From: Pleurodeles waltl
Taxonomy: Eukaryota > Chordata > Amphibia > Caudata > Salamandridae
NCBI RefSeq assembly: GCF_031143425.1
Contig: NC_090448.1
Location: 332,456,177 to 332,520,176, forward strand
DNA length: 64,000 bases
Direction of reading: 5' to 3'
Positions 22,587-33,282 of this stretch are shown here, piece by piece. The notes beneath the pieces are model-generated. The model did no database searches. It had not been told where the DNA came from and saw only the letters and a list, made by a program, of their open reading frames with translations. Within the stretch, counting starts at the first letter, position 1. The number at the start of each line of letters is the position of its first letter. A program made the position numbers and the translations under genes.

Positions 22587-22641
22587 CAAGCATCCTGAGG
22601 CCGGTTTCAGGGTATCACCCTTCATCAGCCAGGTTAGCTTG
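22587..22641 (-). ncRNA. Hammerhead ribozyme, unit 1 (cleavage site mutated)
   Basis: Minus strand: stem I strand ending CCTGG, core CTGATGA (22622-22628), stem II AGGGT-GAT-ACCCT (22609-22621), GAAA (22605-22608), then CCGGCC and stem I strand TCAGG. The base expected to be U before the cleaved nucleotide is C here, so cleavage is doubtful. Everything else of the core is intact. Confidence 0.82.
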
Positions 22642-22706
22642 AATCCAGTGGCACAGTGAGCAAGGGACCCATGTCTGGCCATACCCTTCCCACTTAGGGC
22701 AACTTC

Positions 22707-22995
22707 AGCAACACAAAAGGATGATGGACGGAGTGCTGAACAATGCAAACACTCACCCCCAGTCACAGATCTGGGTTTAATCCATGGTTCTTTTGCTCAC
22801 CATGCCACCCCACTTTGGACCCAGACATATGCAATTCAGTCTTGAACCTGTTCCTCATGGGAACAGTCCAGCCCGAACTGCCAAGCCAGGTCCTTCCTGG
22901 ACCGGAAACAAGCATCCTGAGACCGGTTTCAGGGTATCACCCTTCATCAGCCAGGCCAGCTTGAATCCAGTGGCACAGTGAGCAAGGTACCCACG
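22707..22995 (-). repeat. Satellite-2-like unit 2 (truncated by about 33 bp)
   Basis: It aligns to unit 1 from its first base to GTGAGCAAGG near 22987 and then meets the second 209-bp direct repeat. It lacks the last about 33 bp of the unit (the CATACCCTTCCCACTTAGGG segment). Few differences from unit 1 show recent common descent. Confidence 0.88.
22909..22963 (-). ncRNA. Type I hammerhead ribozyme, unit 2 (intact core)
   Basis: Reading the minus strand: CAAGC-TGG-CCTGG (stem I 3' side), CTGATGA, stem II AGGGT-GAT-ACCCT, GAAA, then CCGGTC and TCAGG-AT-GCTTG (stem I 5' side). Stem I forms as two five-base blocks (CCTGG with TCAGG, CAAGC with GCTTG) around an internal loop. Stem III is the self-complementary ACCGGT, too short to close on itself, which favours a double hammerhead between two RNAs or two units, as described for newt satellite 2. 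Predicted cleavage follows the C at 22921. Confidence 0.88.
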
Positions 22996-23204
22996 TTTTT
23001 ATTAGCTTTGCAGCTTGACAGCTCTCCTCCTGTCTTCTCTGGCCTGTCCAGCATCTGAATGATGGGGTCTCCAGATCTTGGTGTCTTGGCTTAAACAATA
23101 CAGCTCACATCACTTTTACTATTGAACTCACTGTACACCATGGATGCTTGCTGAAGGAAAGTTATAGCAGATATTTGTGTAACCTTGTTGTATATATGTA
23201 TATA
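22996..23204 (+). repeat. 209-bp direct repeat, right copy
   Basis: Second copy of 22176-22384, starting TTTTTATTAGCTTTG. Sequence right of it (from 23205) is not found left of the pair. Confidence 0.92.
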
Positions 23205-24077
23205 CCTGATTTTGTCCTCCTTTTATTGCACTGTGTGTACTTTCTTGATTTGTAAAGCACATAGGGTAGGGGAGCTGAAATAAACCAAGACATAATAATG
23301 AACTTTACTTTGATAGAAATGTATTACAAATCCACAGTTTGCCAAAGTCTACAAGGAATGTATAATTTTAAACTGCATTAATCAGATTGTCCCACATCAT
23401 TGTAGACAATACTCTTTTTCTTTTTTCAACACAAAAAGAGTTTTAAATGATAGTATATACCAAAAGAATTTTGAAAATCATATTTTTCAAATGGGTAAAG
23501 TTTATCAGTAACCCTGTAGGCTAATATATGTATTTGGGATTTTCGAATAAGTAAGTTAATAATTTATTTACCCCTTTTACCATCATAGATTCACCTGCCT
23601 TTATTCCTCAGACATTTACAGAACTGGTATATCACAAGTGGCAGTAGATTAAGGTCTCACACACACAGAGCAGGTACCACGGGCAGAGACCATGAGCAAA
23701 TTTCTTTGACAAACACACAGCAAGCACAGTACATGTAGGAGCAGGACAAGCCTTTCTCATATACACATGAATGCTCACAGTCTGGGGGAAGCAGTGCAGG
23801 CTTCTCTTATCCTTTGGGTTCAAAGAGCACTTGAACACTATGAATGTAGCCTTATAGCCTGTTGCCAAGGGTTATATTAACTGTTAAAAGCCCTAAACTG
23901 AATTATAAGCCTGAGACACAGGCGACAAACTATAACATGGCAGAGGGCCTTTAACAACTAGTATAGCCCGAAGCAGAATGGCTATAAGGCTGTTGGAACA
24001 TTCCACCCAGTAAGAGTAGAATGTTCTGAATTAAAAAGAGAGAAACAGAAAGACAAACATTAGAATGTTGGAGCAGA
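23205..24077. other. No recognisable feature
   Basis: AT-rich DNA. The minus-strand frame 23632-23868 lacks a recognisable domain. No repeats of note. Confidence 0.4.
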
Positions 24078-24192
24078 TTAGTTTAGTTTAGTTTGGTGGA
24101 TTTATAGAGCACATCATGGCTACCCGGAGGCATCCCAGCGCTAGAACGGAAACAGGAGGAACCAAAAACAGGACTATGCTGAAAAGAATAAA

Positions 24193-24949
24193 GGGGGTCA
24201 TTTTGACCTCAGCGGTCTTTTGTCAAGACCGCCGAGGGACCGCCGTGCTGAAGACCGCCAGTTGTGTGTTGTGTGCGTGCATAGGGGTGTGCGTATGTAT
24301 ATGTAGAGGGGGGGTGTGAGTGCGTGTATGCTTGCGGGGGTGTTGTGTGTTTGGGAATGAGTGCGTGTATGTCTGTGGGTATGTCTGTATGGATGTGTGC
24401 GTGTCTGTTTCTATGTGGATGTGCATGTCTGACTGTGTGTGTGGCTGTTGGCATGAATGTCGGTGTGTGTGCGTGTAAGTGTGTTGGTGGTGCCTGCCTG
24501 CGTGTCGGGTGTGAATGAGTGATGTGATGTTGGGGGTAGGGGTGGGGAGGGGGGTCCTGCCACCTTTGGGGGGTGGCAGGGGTGGTGGGGTGTGTAGGGG
24601 AGGGAGTCTGGTTGGGGTGGGAAGTGGGTAGAAACCCCTATCAGTGCCAGGGTAGGAATTCCCTGGCACTGATAGTGCTTACCACCATGGATTTCATGGC
24701 GGTTCCAAACCGCATGAAATCCATGACGGTCAGCCGGGTCCAAATACCGCCGGAGGTATAGTGACGACCGCCGGGCTGGAGACCGAGGTCTCCAGCCCAG
24801 CGGTCGTCTCCGCCCTGGCGGGCGGAACGGAGAAGAAGCAGATGACCATGGCAGTAACGCCATGGTCATAATTGCAAAAAATTGACAGCCAGCCTGTTGC
24901 CGGTCTTACCGCCACTTCTCCGCCATCCGCCAGGGTCGTAATGACCCCC
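24193..24949. mobile_element. 757-bp hairpin-rich Harbinger-like element with TG tract
   Basis: The termini are GGGGGTCATTTTGACC and, inverted, GGGGGTCATTACGACC, flanked by AAA on both sides. The termini match the element at 18515. Inside are hairpins such as CTATCAGTGCCAGGG with its complement at 24639-24676, GGATTTCAT with ATGAAATCC near 24690-24722, GCTGGAGACC/GGTCTCCAGC near 24775-24798 and TGACCATGGC/GCCATGGTCA near 24842-24869. The stretch 24250-24520 is a degenerate TG/GTGTAT microsatellite; open frames across it have no meaning. Confidence 0.85.
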
Positions 24950-24959
24950 AAAATCTTCC

Positions 24960-25498
24960 GTTTTCCACAAAAAGAAAGTTCAGAGTTGTCCAGTCGAAGT
25001 TCCAAGGGAAGGGAATTCCATATATTAGCTGCTCTAAACGCAAAGAATCTGCCTCCCCATCTTGCTTTCTTGACACTACAAGTGTTAATTAGAGCATCAG
25101 ATGAGGATCTAAGAGATCTCCGAGGAACGAAGAATGTGATGATTCGTCTGAGAAAAGCCAGACCCTTAGCATGAAGAGCTCTGTGCACAATACACATAGC
25201 TTTAAAATTAATCCTTTGCTGAATAGGAATCCAGTGGATAAATGATAATGCTGGTTTGGCAGATATGTCTAGGGATGTCCATGAGTAGGCAGGCTGCTGC
25301 GTTTTGCACTACCTGGAATCTCTTTAATACGCAAGTAGGAGAACTCAAAAACAGGACATTCACATAGTCCAAACGAGACAATCTGAGGGCCTGAGTAATA
25401 AGTCTTCTGGCGAGAAAAGGAAGAGATTTAAACCTTTTCCTATGGATTCTTAAGAGATTGAAGCAAGTGGCTGTAAGTTTTTTTGCATGATATTCCAT
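24960..25498 (-). pseudogene. LINE copy B ORF2 C-terminal region
   Basis: Two minus-strand frames (25208-25498 and the upper part of 24730-25197) carry Q-A-L-R-L-S-R-L-D-Y and Q-N-A-A-A-C-L-L, then G-R-F-F-A-F-R-A-A-N-I-W-N-S-L-P-L-E-L-R. This is the typical ending of L2/CR1 ORF2. The MITE at 24193-24949 cuts the frame just after N-S-E-L-S-F. A stop at about 25205 separates the two parts. Confidence 0.7.
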
Positions 25499-25541
25499 TG
25501 TAAGGCGAGAGTCCAGCCAAAAACCTAAACTTGTTATAGTA

Positions 25542-26760
25542 TCATTTGGGGAGATCTTTCAACCCTTTTGGGGTCGAAATGGGGGATTTAAGTAGGGAAA
25601 AATTCCCGACCAACATAACTTCAGTTTTTTTATCATTGAGTTTAAGCTTGCTGTCTGCCATCCAAGTGGCGACATCTGAGAGACAGGAAGATAGAGCGGC
25701 CTGATCAGAGTTCACATTGGTGAAAAAGGAGTAAACCAACTGAGTGTCGTCAGCATAATATATTAAGGATAGATCATAAGGTTCCACAATCTTAGCCAGT
25801 GGAGACATGTAAATATTAAAAAGGGTGGGGCTCAGGGAGGAGCCCTGAGGAGCCCCGCAAGTAAGAGGAAAAGTATTGGAAAAAAAAGACCTATCCAAGA
25901 CTTAGAAAGACCTGTCTTCCAAAAATGAGGAGAGCCAATTAAAAGTAGTACCCTCAAATCCTGCTCGGATGATTCTTTGAAGGAGGACTTTGTGATCCAC
26001 CGTATCAAACACAGCGATCAAATCTAATAGAATGATTGCCGCGTAACCACCTGCATCTAGACGTTGTCGGGTGTCTTCTGTCACAGCCAGAAGGGCAGTT
26101 TCTGTGCTATGTTGTGGTCTGAAGCCCATTTGGATGGGATGAAGAAGCTTATGTTCTCCTAAGAAGCCTTTTACTTGTTTGTTGACATGTTTTTCAACTA
26201 TTTTGGATTCTATAGGAAAAAGGTGTGTAATTGCTTAGTAGAGATGCATCCAGCAATAGCTTTTTCAATAAAGGTTTGATAACAGCATGTTTCCAATTTT
26301 GTGGTAGCTTACCGGCTGTATGAGACTCATTAAGAATATTAGTTAGGACAGGCACTATGACATCCGCACCTAGGGCTAGTATGGATGGAGGGGCAGGATC
26401 CAAGGGGGATCCTGATTTTATATTTCATAGATAATTTCCAAGTAGTTCTTCAGTCATAGGCTGAAAGACTGAAAGAGTATGTCTGAGAGGGTGATAATCA
26501 ACCTGAGATGTCAATTTAAGGTCTTGAGACAGGTTATTCGGGAAGGATGCCTGAATGTCAAGGATTTTCTTTTGGGAAAAAAACACGCCAGAATATTACT
26601 ATGTTCTTTGGTTGCTTCCGTTAAATTAGTAAAAATAGATTCATGAGCCATTTCTTTGAATACCGAGAAGATCTCTTTAGGGGAATTGAAGGATTGTTCT
26701 ATTCTAGAGGCATAGTAGGCTGCCTGCGCGGATTTAATTTTCATATGATAAGATCTCATC
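25542..26760 (-). pseudogene. LINE copy B reverse transcriptase
   Basis: From high to low coordinate: 26511-26759 (pre-RT), 26194-26403 (P-A-P-P-S-I-L-A, W-K-H-A-V-I-K-P-L-L-K), 25902-26129 (G-F-R-P-Q-H-S-T-E-T-A-L, then L-L-D-L-I-A-V-F-D-T-V-D-H) and 25542-25898 (P-Q-G-S-S-L-S-P-T-L-F-N-I-Y-M, then L-I-Y-Y-A-D-D-T-Q-L). The YADD catalytic box at about 25755-25766 is intact, unlike copies A and C. Stops at 26130-26193, 25899-25901 and elsewhere prevent a full protein. The first catalytic aspartate (V-F-D) is also present. Confidence 0.8.
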
Positions 26761-27007
26761 GCTTTCCTATATTCAAGTTTGGAGGCGAGGTCATAGGTTT
26801 TCCTCCACTTCCTCTCCAGTTGCTACACTCCTTTTTTTGGTGACGCAACTGCGGAGAAAACCAGGGTGATTTCTTCTGACCAGTATTTTTTAGAGCAGTC
26901 TTAATCGGTAATATAATATCTAGGGAGTTAGAAATCCATTCATTAAAATTCTCTGCTGAGCAAGGTTCTGTGAAGAAGGAGATAGTACAAGTGTGTTCTA
27001 ATGTGTC

Positions 27008-27661
27008 TTACCAGTCGCTACAACTCAGTTTTGACCACTGAGGTGAAGTCAACTTCCTAGGCGGTTGGTAAATTAGGGCAGATGATGTAAGCAGGAGCAT
27101 GAGCGGAATTAGAAAATGATCAGACCAAACTAAGGGGAAGAAAGGCTGTGCAGATAGATTTAGAAGGTTACTGAACACTAAGTCGATAGTATGACCTTTG
27201 ATATAGGTGGGGCCGGTTATCAGCTGTGCAAAACCTAAGGCTGCCAAATCCATCAAAAGGGTTTTACCGGCTGTTTTATGGGCCTCATCTATATGAATAT
27301 TAAAGTAGCCCAAGATGGTGAAATTGTGGTGTCTGCAGGCAAAATCTGCAGCCAATTCTGGTAGAGCCTGTAAGAACTTCCCATACGGGCCAGGGGGATG
27401 ATATATCAGTATTCCGGAGAGAGTGAAAGTAGCACTAATAGCTAAAGAAAACAACAAACTTTGACTGTCAGGTAAAGCATTTTGAGTGAGGCAGTTGATC
27501 GAATTTTTATAAATGATTGCAACTCCCCCAACCTTAGAGTGGGGCCTATCTAGGCGATGTATTAAGTAACCCTGAGACAGAGCCATGGATACGTCCGGGT
27601 AAGATTCCTCAGATAGCCAGGTTTCCATTAAAAATAGGGCTTCTGGGGCAAATTCACTCAA
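27008..27661 (-). pseudogene. LINE copy B endonuclease domain (217 codons open)
   Basis: The frame has the catalytic L-M-E-T-W-L block at residues 11-16 and a V-G-G-V-A-I-I-Y-K block at about 43-51. It also has an L-G-Y-F-N-I-H block at about residue 115 (normally G-D-F-N; here Y replaces D), G-H-T-I-D-L-V-F-S at about 164-172 and W-S-D-H near 184. This is the exonuclease/endonuclease/phosphatase fold of LINE nickases. The missing aspartate suggests that even this open part is inactive. The upstream N-terminal part (27662-27900) continues in broken frames. Confidence 0.75.
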
Positions 27662-27990
27662 CAGGGAGTGAATATGTAGTTTATGGGCAAGTAAAGAGAG
27701 ACAGTTAACAAATAGAAATTTACCAGAGTCGTTTCCTATGAGTTGGTAGGAATTGGTAAGAATTTAAGCTGAGGGGACCATTGACAGGAATTACATCCTT
27801 TAATAGGAGAGTCAGTCAGGATTGACAGAGTGCTGACAGGGATTTATAGACTGACTCCTAATCAATAGAAGTTGTCTTGTAGAATAAATTAACTTACCTG
27901 ATTCTAGAATTTCTGCTCCTTGGACCCATTCGGGCACGGACGGGCACAGACAGGGTTGCGCGTCTGGCTAATTAGGCCCTTTATAATGGG

Positions 27991-28664
27991 CCAAGGAAAC
28001 AGCAACAACAACTAGAGCGCCTCCCAAAATGGCTACTCTAGATGGCCCCAAGTAAAAGAGGAAAATTGGCCGTCCCGATAGGCAACACAAAGACGAAGAA
28101 AATCAATTTTTATCGTGCTAAGTAACTTTTAGAGTGCAGATAGAATTAGCAGATCTGTAGATAAGTATAACACCCTGCTACTAAGGTAAAAAATGAATAC
28201 ACCTGTCAGATGCCACTGAACACAGGCATCATGAGAGGTAGAATAAAAAGTCAATACATTAAAAAAGGTTGAGAGCAGACTTACTAAACGTGTTGCAGAT
28301 ATACAATAAAATGTAAAAGTCCAGTCCGCCTAACCTTAACACTGGTTGGATGATACCAACCATTGAAAGCCATGAACCACTTCATTGTCTTCAATAGCAC
28401 CCTAGATTGGACATATAAAATTACATGAACCACATGTAAAGGTGACCCAGACAGCAAGAGGAATATTAGGGAGCAGAGGCATGCCACAAGAAGGCTTTGG
28501 GTTTTGTGCTCACTGATGAGAATAGATATCAACTGAAGGCTTCTGCTTTGCTTCCAGTATGGAGCACAAGTCATTTTGTCTTTTGGAGGTCAGTGGATGA
28601 AGTGCCCTTTGGGCCAGTTGTTTACATTACCTACAAGGTCACAAGCTAAAATATTAAGCACTAA
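27991..28664. other. No recognisable feature
   Basis: Unassigned sequence between LINE copy B and the next element. The frame at 28284-28574 (minus) shows no known domain. Confidence 0.4.
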
Positions 28665-29188
28665 GGGGCAGATTTATGGAAAGTAGCACTGTACCGAGTT
28701 CAGTGCCACTTTCCCTGCGCCCCTTAGTAGCCCCCTACCGCCACCTTTTTTGTGCTGTATTTAAAATACGGCGTACCATGGCGCAGAGTAGGGAGCAATA
28801 GCATCATTCAATGTGACGCTATTGATGTACTCTGCAGGAGTGGCGCCAAAATGTTGGCGCTACTCCCGCAGAGTACATAGGGGACCCATTCTAAATAATT
28901 GAAGCCCCATTTTAACGCCTGCTCTGAGCCATAAAGTGGCATAAAGTCTCATAGATTTCCTTGCGCCATTTCCCCCCTCCCCCCGTAACGGGGGAACGCC
29001 TCCTTTCCATACATTATGCCTGGCACAGTCATAATGTAGCGCAAAGGGTTACAGAGTAGCGCAATGCATGCATTGCGCATTCTTTAAATACAGCGCAGGG
29101 ATTTCGGCCTCGTTGGACCACGTTAACATAAAAAATAATGATGCTAATGTGGCACAAGGTGGCGCTAGGGGATTATAAATATGCCCAT
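28665..29188. mobile_element. 524-bp Harbinger-like non-autonomous element
   Basis: The left end is GGGGCAGATTTATGG; the inverted right end is TGGGCATATTTATAATC. TAA is found on both sides (28662-28664 and 29189-29191). Internal hairpins include GTACTCTGC and GTGGCGCC / GGCGCTAC / GCAGAGTAC at about 28826-28878, and ATGCATGCAT near 29065. The same terminus type (GGGCATATTTATAC) occurs at 56461-57336. Confidence 0.8.
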
Positions 29189-29191
29189 TAA

Positions 29192-30394
29192 TATTTTTAA
29201 AAGTTATTATTACATAGCAAGTAGAAGGGGGCAAATTTATTTCCGTCAGTAGTTATTTGGCCTGTCTCTCATCATTCTGGCTCTTCTTTGTCAGATAGCT
29301 CTTTCTGTTATTGGGTTTCCACTGCCCCAAAACACATACTGATATTTTTCTCCCTTTACACTAAAGATCAAACACTTAGCTGTTATGCTGCACTGGTTTC
29401 TGTCCTGGACTAGGGTTTGGAAATCTCTCTTGCTGATTGGTTGCCCGGGAGTTGGGTCAGAAGCAAAACAGGTGTTCAGTACCAGGGACACCCTGACTGA
29501 GAGTTGGACCAAAAGAGGCAACAGATAATCACCACATGAAACATCTTGATACCCTCTGTATTATTGCATGCCTTGGAGGTTTCTCAGAGGGGTGCTCAAT
29601 AACTTAATAATGCAATACAGACTAGACAAATCATTCCATATATGTGCTAATCTTTACTAGCTATTTATTATTTAGACTATTTCCAGACAATTTGAACGTA
29701 CTTAACAAAAGCCAGATTGTTTAGCTATAGAATGTTCACATGCACAGTTCAGAGAATTCAGTAGTGTATTGTTTTGCTGTAATGTTTACTATGTGCAGTA
29801 GATGCAGAAGTAGTAAAGTAACTGTAGCTCTGGAGAACCCTTGGGCTCTGTACACACTATCTCTCTTTCTGGTATAGCATATAAAGAGCCTGCTTCCTAC
29901 AGTAACATCTTGGGAGAACTAACAATTTTGAGGCATGTTGGGGCTCGCTAAAGCCATTTTGTTGGGTGACATTGCCGTGGGTCAGGGAATTCTGAGGATT
30001 TTAGAGTAGAAGCTAGGGCATTCAGCATTCATCAGCCTTGCGTACTTTGCAGTGGTGCTGGTTGGCAGGGAATGTTCCAGAGTAGGCAGTTGGGCCAGGG
30101 GAGGATATGGTGTGATATGGAGATTTAGGACCCTCTGGAGGACTGATAAATTTAGACAGATATTCCACTCCTTGTAAATTGACCTGATGCACTCCACAGG
30201 CTTCCTCCATTTCCATCCATCTCCATTTCCCTTAAAACTCCATCAGCTACTTTGAGAGTAGCTGATGGAGTTTTAAGGGAGATGGTGATGTTAGGTGGAT
30301 CTGCACGTTTATCTGTTTGACTAGTCTGTTGGATGATGTGGCCAAATGCAGTAACTGTTGAAAGTGCTGACATGTCACGACAAAGCAGACTTTT
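29192..30394. other. No gene; one strong hairpin
   Basis: Unassigned sequence. Minus-strand frames at 29291-29521, 29982-30216 and 30152-30430 have no recognisable domains. The only structure is the hairpin listed at 30229-30279. Confidence 0.4.
30229..30279. repeat. Perfect 23-bp inverted repeat with 5-nt loop
   Basis: CCCTTAAAACTCCATCAGCT(ACT) pairs fully with its complement after the loop TTGAG. Unlike the other hairpins in this window, it is not inside a recognisable element and no target duplication is seen. Confidence 0.9.
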
Positions 30395-31552
30395 AAAAAC
30401 TAAGGCTGGGGGTGTGGCTTGGTGCATCAAGATGGCGGTGGCACTCTAAGAGTGCTCTGGACCCCTCCGTCATCCGCTGCCATCCATAAACCAGGGAGAA
30501 ACCTGCAGTCCTGCAAGTTGCTGTGCATTCTCCCTTGACCTGCCGTGGATGAAGACTGGCTGCGACCATCGCGGCTGCTCTCTGTGACGGCCAGATCATG
30601 CTACTCTCAAACATTGTGACGCGGGTATGACCGACAAGCGATGCCGCGGGACCTTAGGGACCTGTGTGCTCTCAGCTTCCCCGTTACTCAGCAGGGCCAG
30701 GATCCACAGCCTACTGTTGCGCTATGTTTCCCTTCTGCCCGCCTTATCGGACCTGCCTGCGCTTCTGGGGTTCGCCCCTGCGACTGACCCATCGGGCCTG
30801 AGCTTTTGTGCAGCTGTGCATAGGTGTTGCGGGCCAGGCGGCCGAGTCCCATGGTCCACCGGGGTTTGGAACTATACCCAGGACTCCTGGCATTCCCCTC
30901 ACCCCCGACTGGGCTGGGGCGCAGTGGAGGATACATCGAGCCAGAAGGACCCGCCTGGGCCACCCGCAAAGCAAGCCATTTGGTCTCTGGTCTCCGGCAG
31001 GCTCCAGCTGGGCTCTGAGACTCTGAAGCCCCTTCCTGTGGAGCTCAGCACGATGGCGTATGCTGGCGGTCAGGCCTACAAGTAACTGCTCTGCCATGCC
31101 ACGGACACTTTTAAGAAGCAATGGACCTGCTCTCAGGCCTGCAGCCCATGCTTGTGCTGGGCCAAGGTAAACCCTCACCACTGACGTCTGGGGCTCATGA
31201 CCTTGTGGTGCCCCCAACTGCCTCTTCTCTCCTGCCCTCTTTGCTGGGCCCACTGGGACCTATAAGCCTCAGGGTGGAGCGACCCAGGCACTACTGTGCA
31301 GGGTCTGATACTGCCTCCAGCGCCGAATGGCTGTTCGCAAATAGCTGCACAGTGGAAACAAACAGATCTTATTTCCCTGTCTTGGCCGGTGTTGGGCCTT
31401 CTTGTCCCCTTGCAGCAATATAGGCCTATGCAGATGGATCCGAGGCCCATTTGATATGGACTGCGCCAGCCGCGTGCTGTCCCCAGGACACTGCACTGAG
31501 GCACTGCAGGACTTGTATTGAGGTCACTCCATTGCTACATAAACTGTAGTTC

Positions 31553-32580
31553 TTGCCCTTGATGGACCCCACCTCTGAGGAACCAACCACCATCACAGAG
31601 ACATGCTACCCATTGGGACCCGGCTGCTTGTGCTGCCACAGTCTTGGGGCAAGCGGGCTAGGCCCCTCTCAGAGGGCTTGCTGCACTCCTGAATCTCCAG
31701 CTGCCATGGTGAAGGGCAGACACGCCGACCCGGTCCCCTCCCACACCTGCATGGACCAGTTTACAGTGGCCCACGGGCAGGCCGAAGGCAACATTCCAGG
31801 GATGCAGCAGGACCCCTGGAGCAATCTATCCACACTTGTTCAGGCCATCCAGACCTCCCAAACAGCTGTGGAAACCAAACTTGGGGCAGTATGCGTATTT
31901 GTCGCCCTACTGCGCCAAGGCATGAGCAGTGCCACGGTCAGGATCACTGACGCCAAAACCAACCTCTCTAAAGTGGAAGACAATGTCTCAAACCTGAAAT
32001 CACAGATCTCCTGCCTCCTCATGCACACTGCGGAACTCCACCACCACACAGAAGATGCCAAAAGATTTTTGTGGCGCAACAACTTGTGTTTTGTCTGGAT
32101 CCCGGAAGGAGTTGAGCCTCCCTAAGTTGCCAACTTTCTCAAAAACTGGATTAAGACCTGGATGCCACAAGATAAACCGTCCCCCTGGTTCACAATAGAG
32201 TGGGCACTTAGGGCCCTGAGCCCCAAGCCTCCTCCAAGTGCACCCCAGAGAGCTTTGATTGCACGAATCCTCAACTTCAAAGTTAAAGATGCAATCCTGC
32301 GAGAGGCCTGCTCACATGCGGATCTTTGGTGCGCTGAGATGAAGGTACTCGTCATTCCAGACTATACTAAAGAGATTCCGCAACAGTGCTGATCTTATAC
32401 AGCAGTTAAACAGAAGTTCCAGAAGCTTGGCTTTTCATATAGACTCCTTTTACCAGCTCAACTTTGCATCGTCCATGGAAACAAGTCCCATTTCTTCAAA
32501 ACTCCAGAGACCACTTGTACATGGCTGACCGAAGAACGTCCATTCCTTATCACAAATGAAACCTCCCATTGAGTGGACAA
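31553..32580 (+). pseudogene. L1-like ORF1 protein (Transposase_22 type)
   Basis: The frame 31553-32125 (190 codons) ends in a heptad-rich coiled coil (about residues 95-165) and then the R-N-N-L-C-F-V-W-I-P-E-G block that opens the RRM-like domain. A stop at 32123 precedes the continuation at 32162-32392, which holds I-A-R-I-L-N-F-K-V-K-D and V-I-P-D-Y-T-K, the RRM/CTD signature of L1 ORF1p. The part up to about 32580 reads on with further stops. In active elements ORF1p trimers bind the element RNA as a chaperone. Confidence 0.8.
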
Positions 32581-33282
32581 GCCTTCTGAAAAAGCATTGC
32601 CAGTTGTGGCCCCCAGGCTGAAGAGGCAACGCACCCGCTCACACAGACGTCACAGCTATAAAAGGTCTGAATCGCACTCCTCACCTCCAAGCGAAACGTG
32701 AGACCAACCCCATGGCAATTCTCCCCCTCTCATCAGGCACCGCAACGACTCTTCAGCTAATCCAGAAGACTCACAGTTCAAGACCTCCCCTTCAATGGCG
32801 AGATAGTCGGAGGACACAGACTTATCCCAGAGTCCAAAGATTTAGCCATCAGGTCCCCAGGCATTGGAAGATGTGCAGAAAGATGATGTTTTGCTAATTG
32901 TCTCGATGGCCATAATTGATCTTTACTATGGAGGGGTCTACCATTACATTCCTCTTTCAAGTTGTGTTGGGCACTAGCTTTTGATTCCAGGTCAACAGAT
33001 GCTTCTATGGTGGAAGTATGGGGAGGAAGAATTTTGGGGGTTGATTGGGAATTAAAAATGTTATGTTACCTGAAATTGTTTTGACCTGTTGTTTCACCTT
33101 GATTCACACAGCACTTGGGTACCTATCAGCGCTTTCTTCCTTATTGCATGGCCCAAACCTAACACTATTTCATGTAAGGGTTCAGAGCATAATCAGACGT
33201 ACGCCTCGCATACAACAGGATGTGTCTTTTCCCATTCAGCCACAAACTATAGTACTCCACATCTATGATATCCATAGGTTTT

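Larger units (their letters stand above)
22385..22706 (-). repeat. Satellite-2-like unit 1 (322 bp)
   Basis: The unit begins AGCAACACAAAAGGATGACGG at 22385, and the same start returns at 22707, giving a 322-bp period. Newt satellite 2 has a repeat of about this length, a hammerhead ribozyme and an snRNA-type promoter; all three can be traced here on the minus strand. Strand is the ribozyme sense. Confidence 0.88.
24078..27990 (-). mobile_element. L2/CR1-like LINE on the minus strand (copy B)
   Basis: On the minus strand: a 5' end rich in GTCTGTGCCCGTCCGTGCC near 27930-27965, an endonuclease at 27008-27661, RT at 25542-26760, a C-terminal region at 24960-25498, and a 3' tail of repeated CTAAA-type units (TTTAG on the plus strand) at 24078-24095. 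It differs from copies A and C in tail sequence and protein details. A hairpin-rich element interrupts the 3' end at 24193-24949. It is the best-preserved LINE of the window, but several stops separate its open frames. Confidence 0.8.

Noticed and set aside
24209..24869. Histidine/threonine-rich frames of 81-152 codons on the minus strand
   Set aside because: They translate a TG/GTGTAT microsatellite inside a MITE.
30627..31504. Frames of 100-169 codons on both strands at the L1-like 5' region
   Set aside because: GC-rich 5' untranslated region of the LINE; frames on opposite strands overlap and none has a domain.
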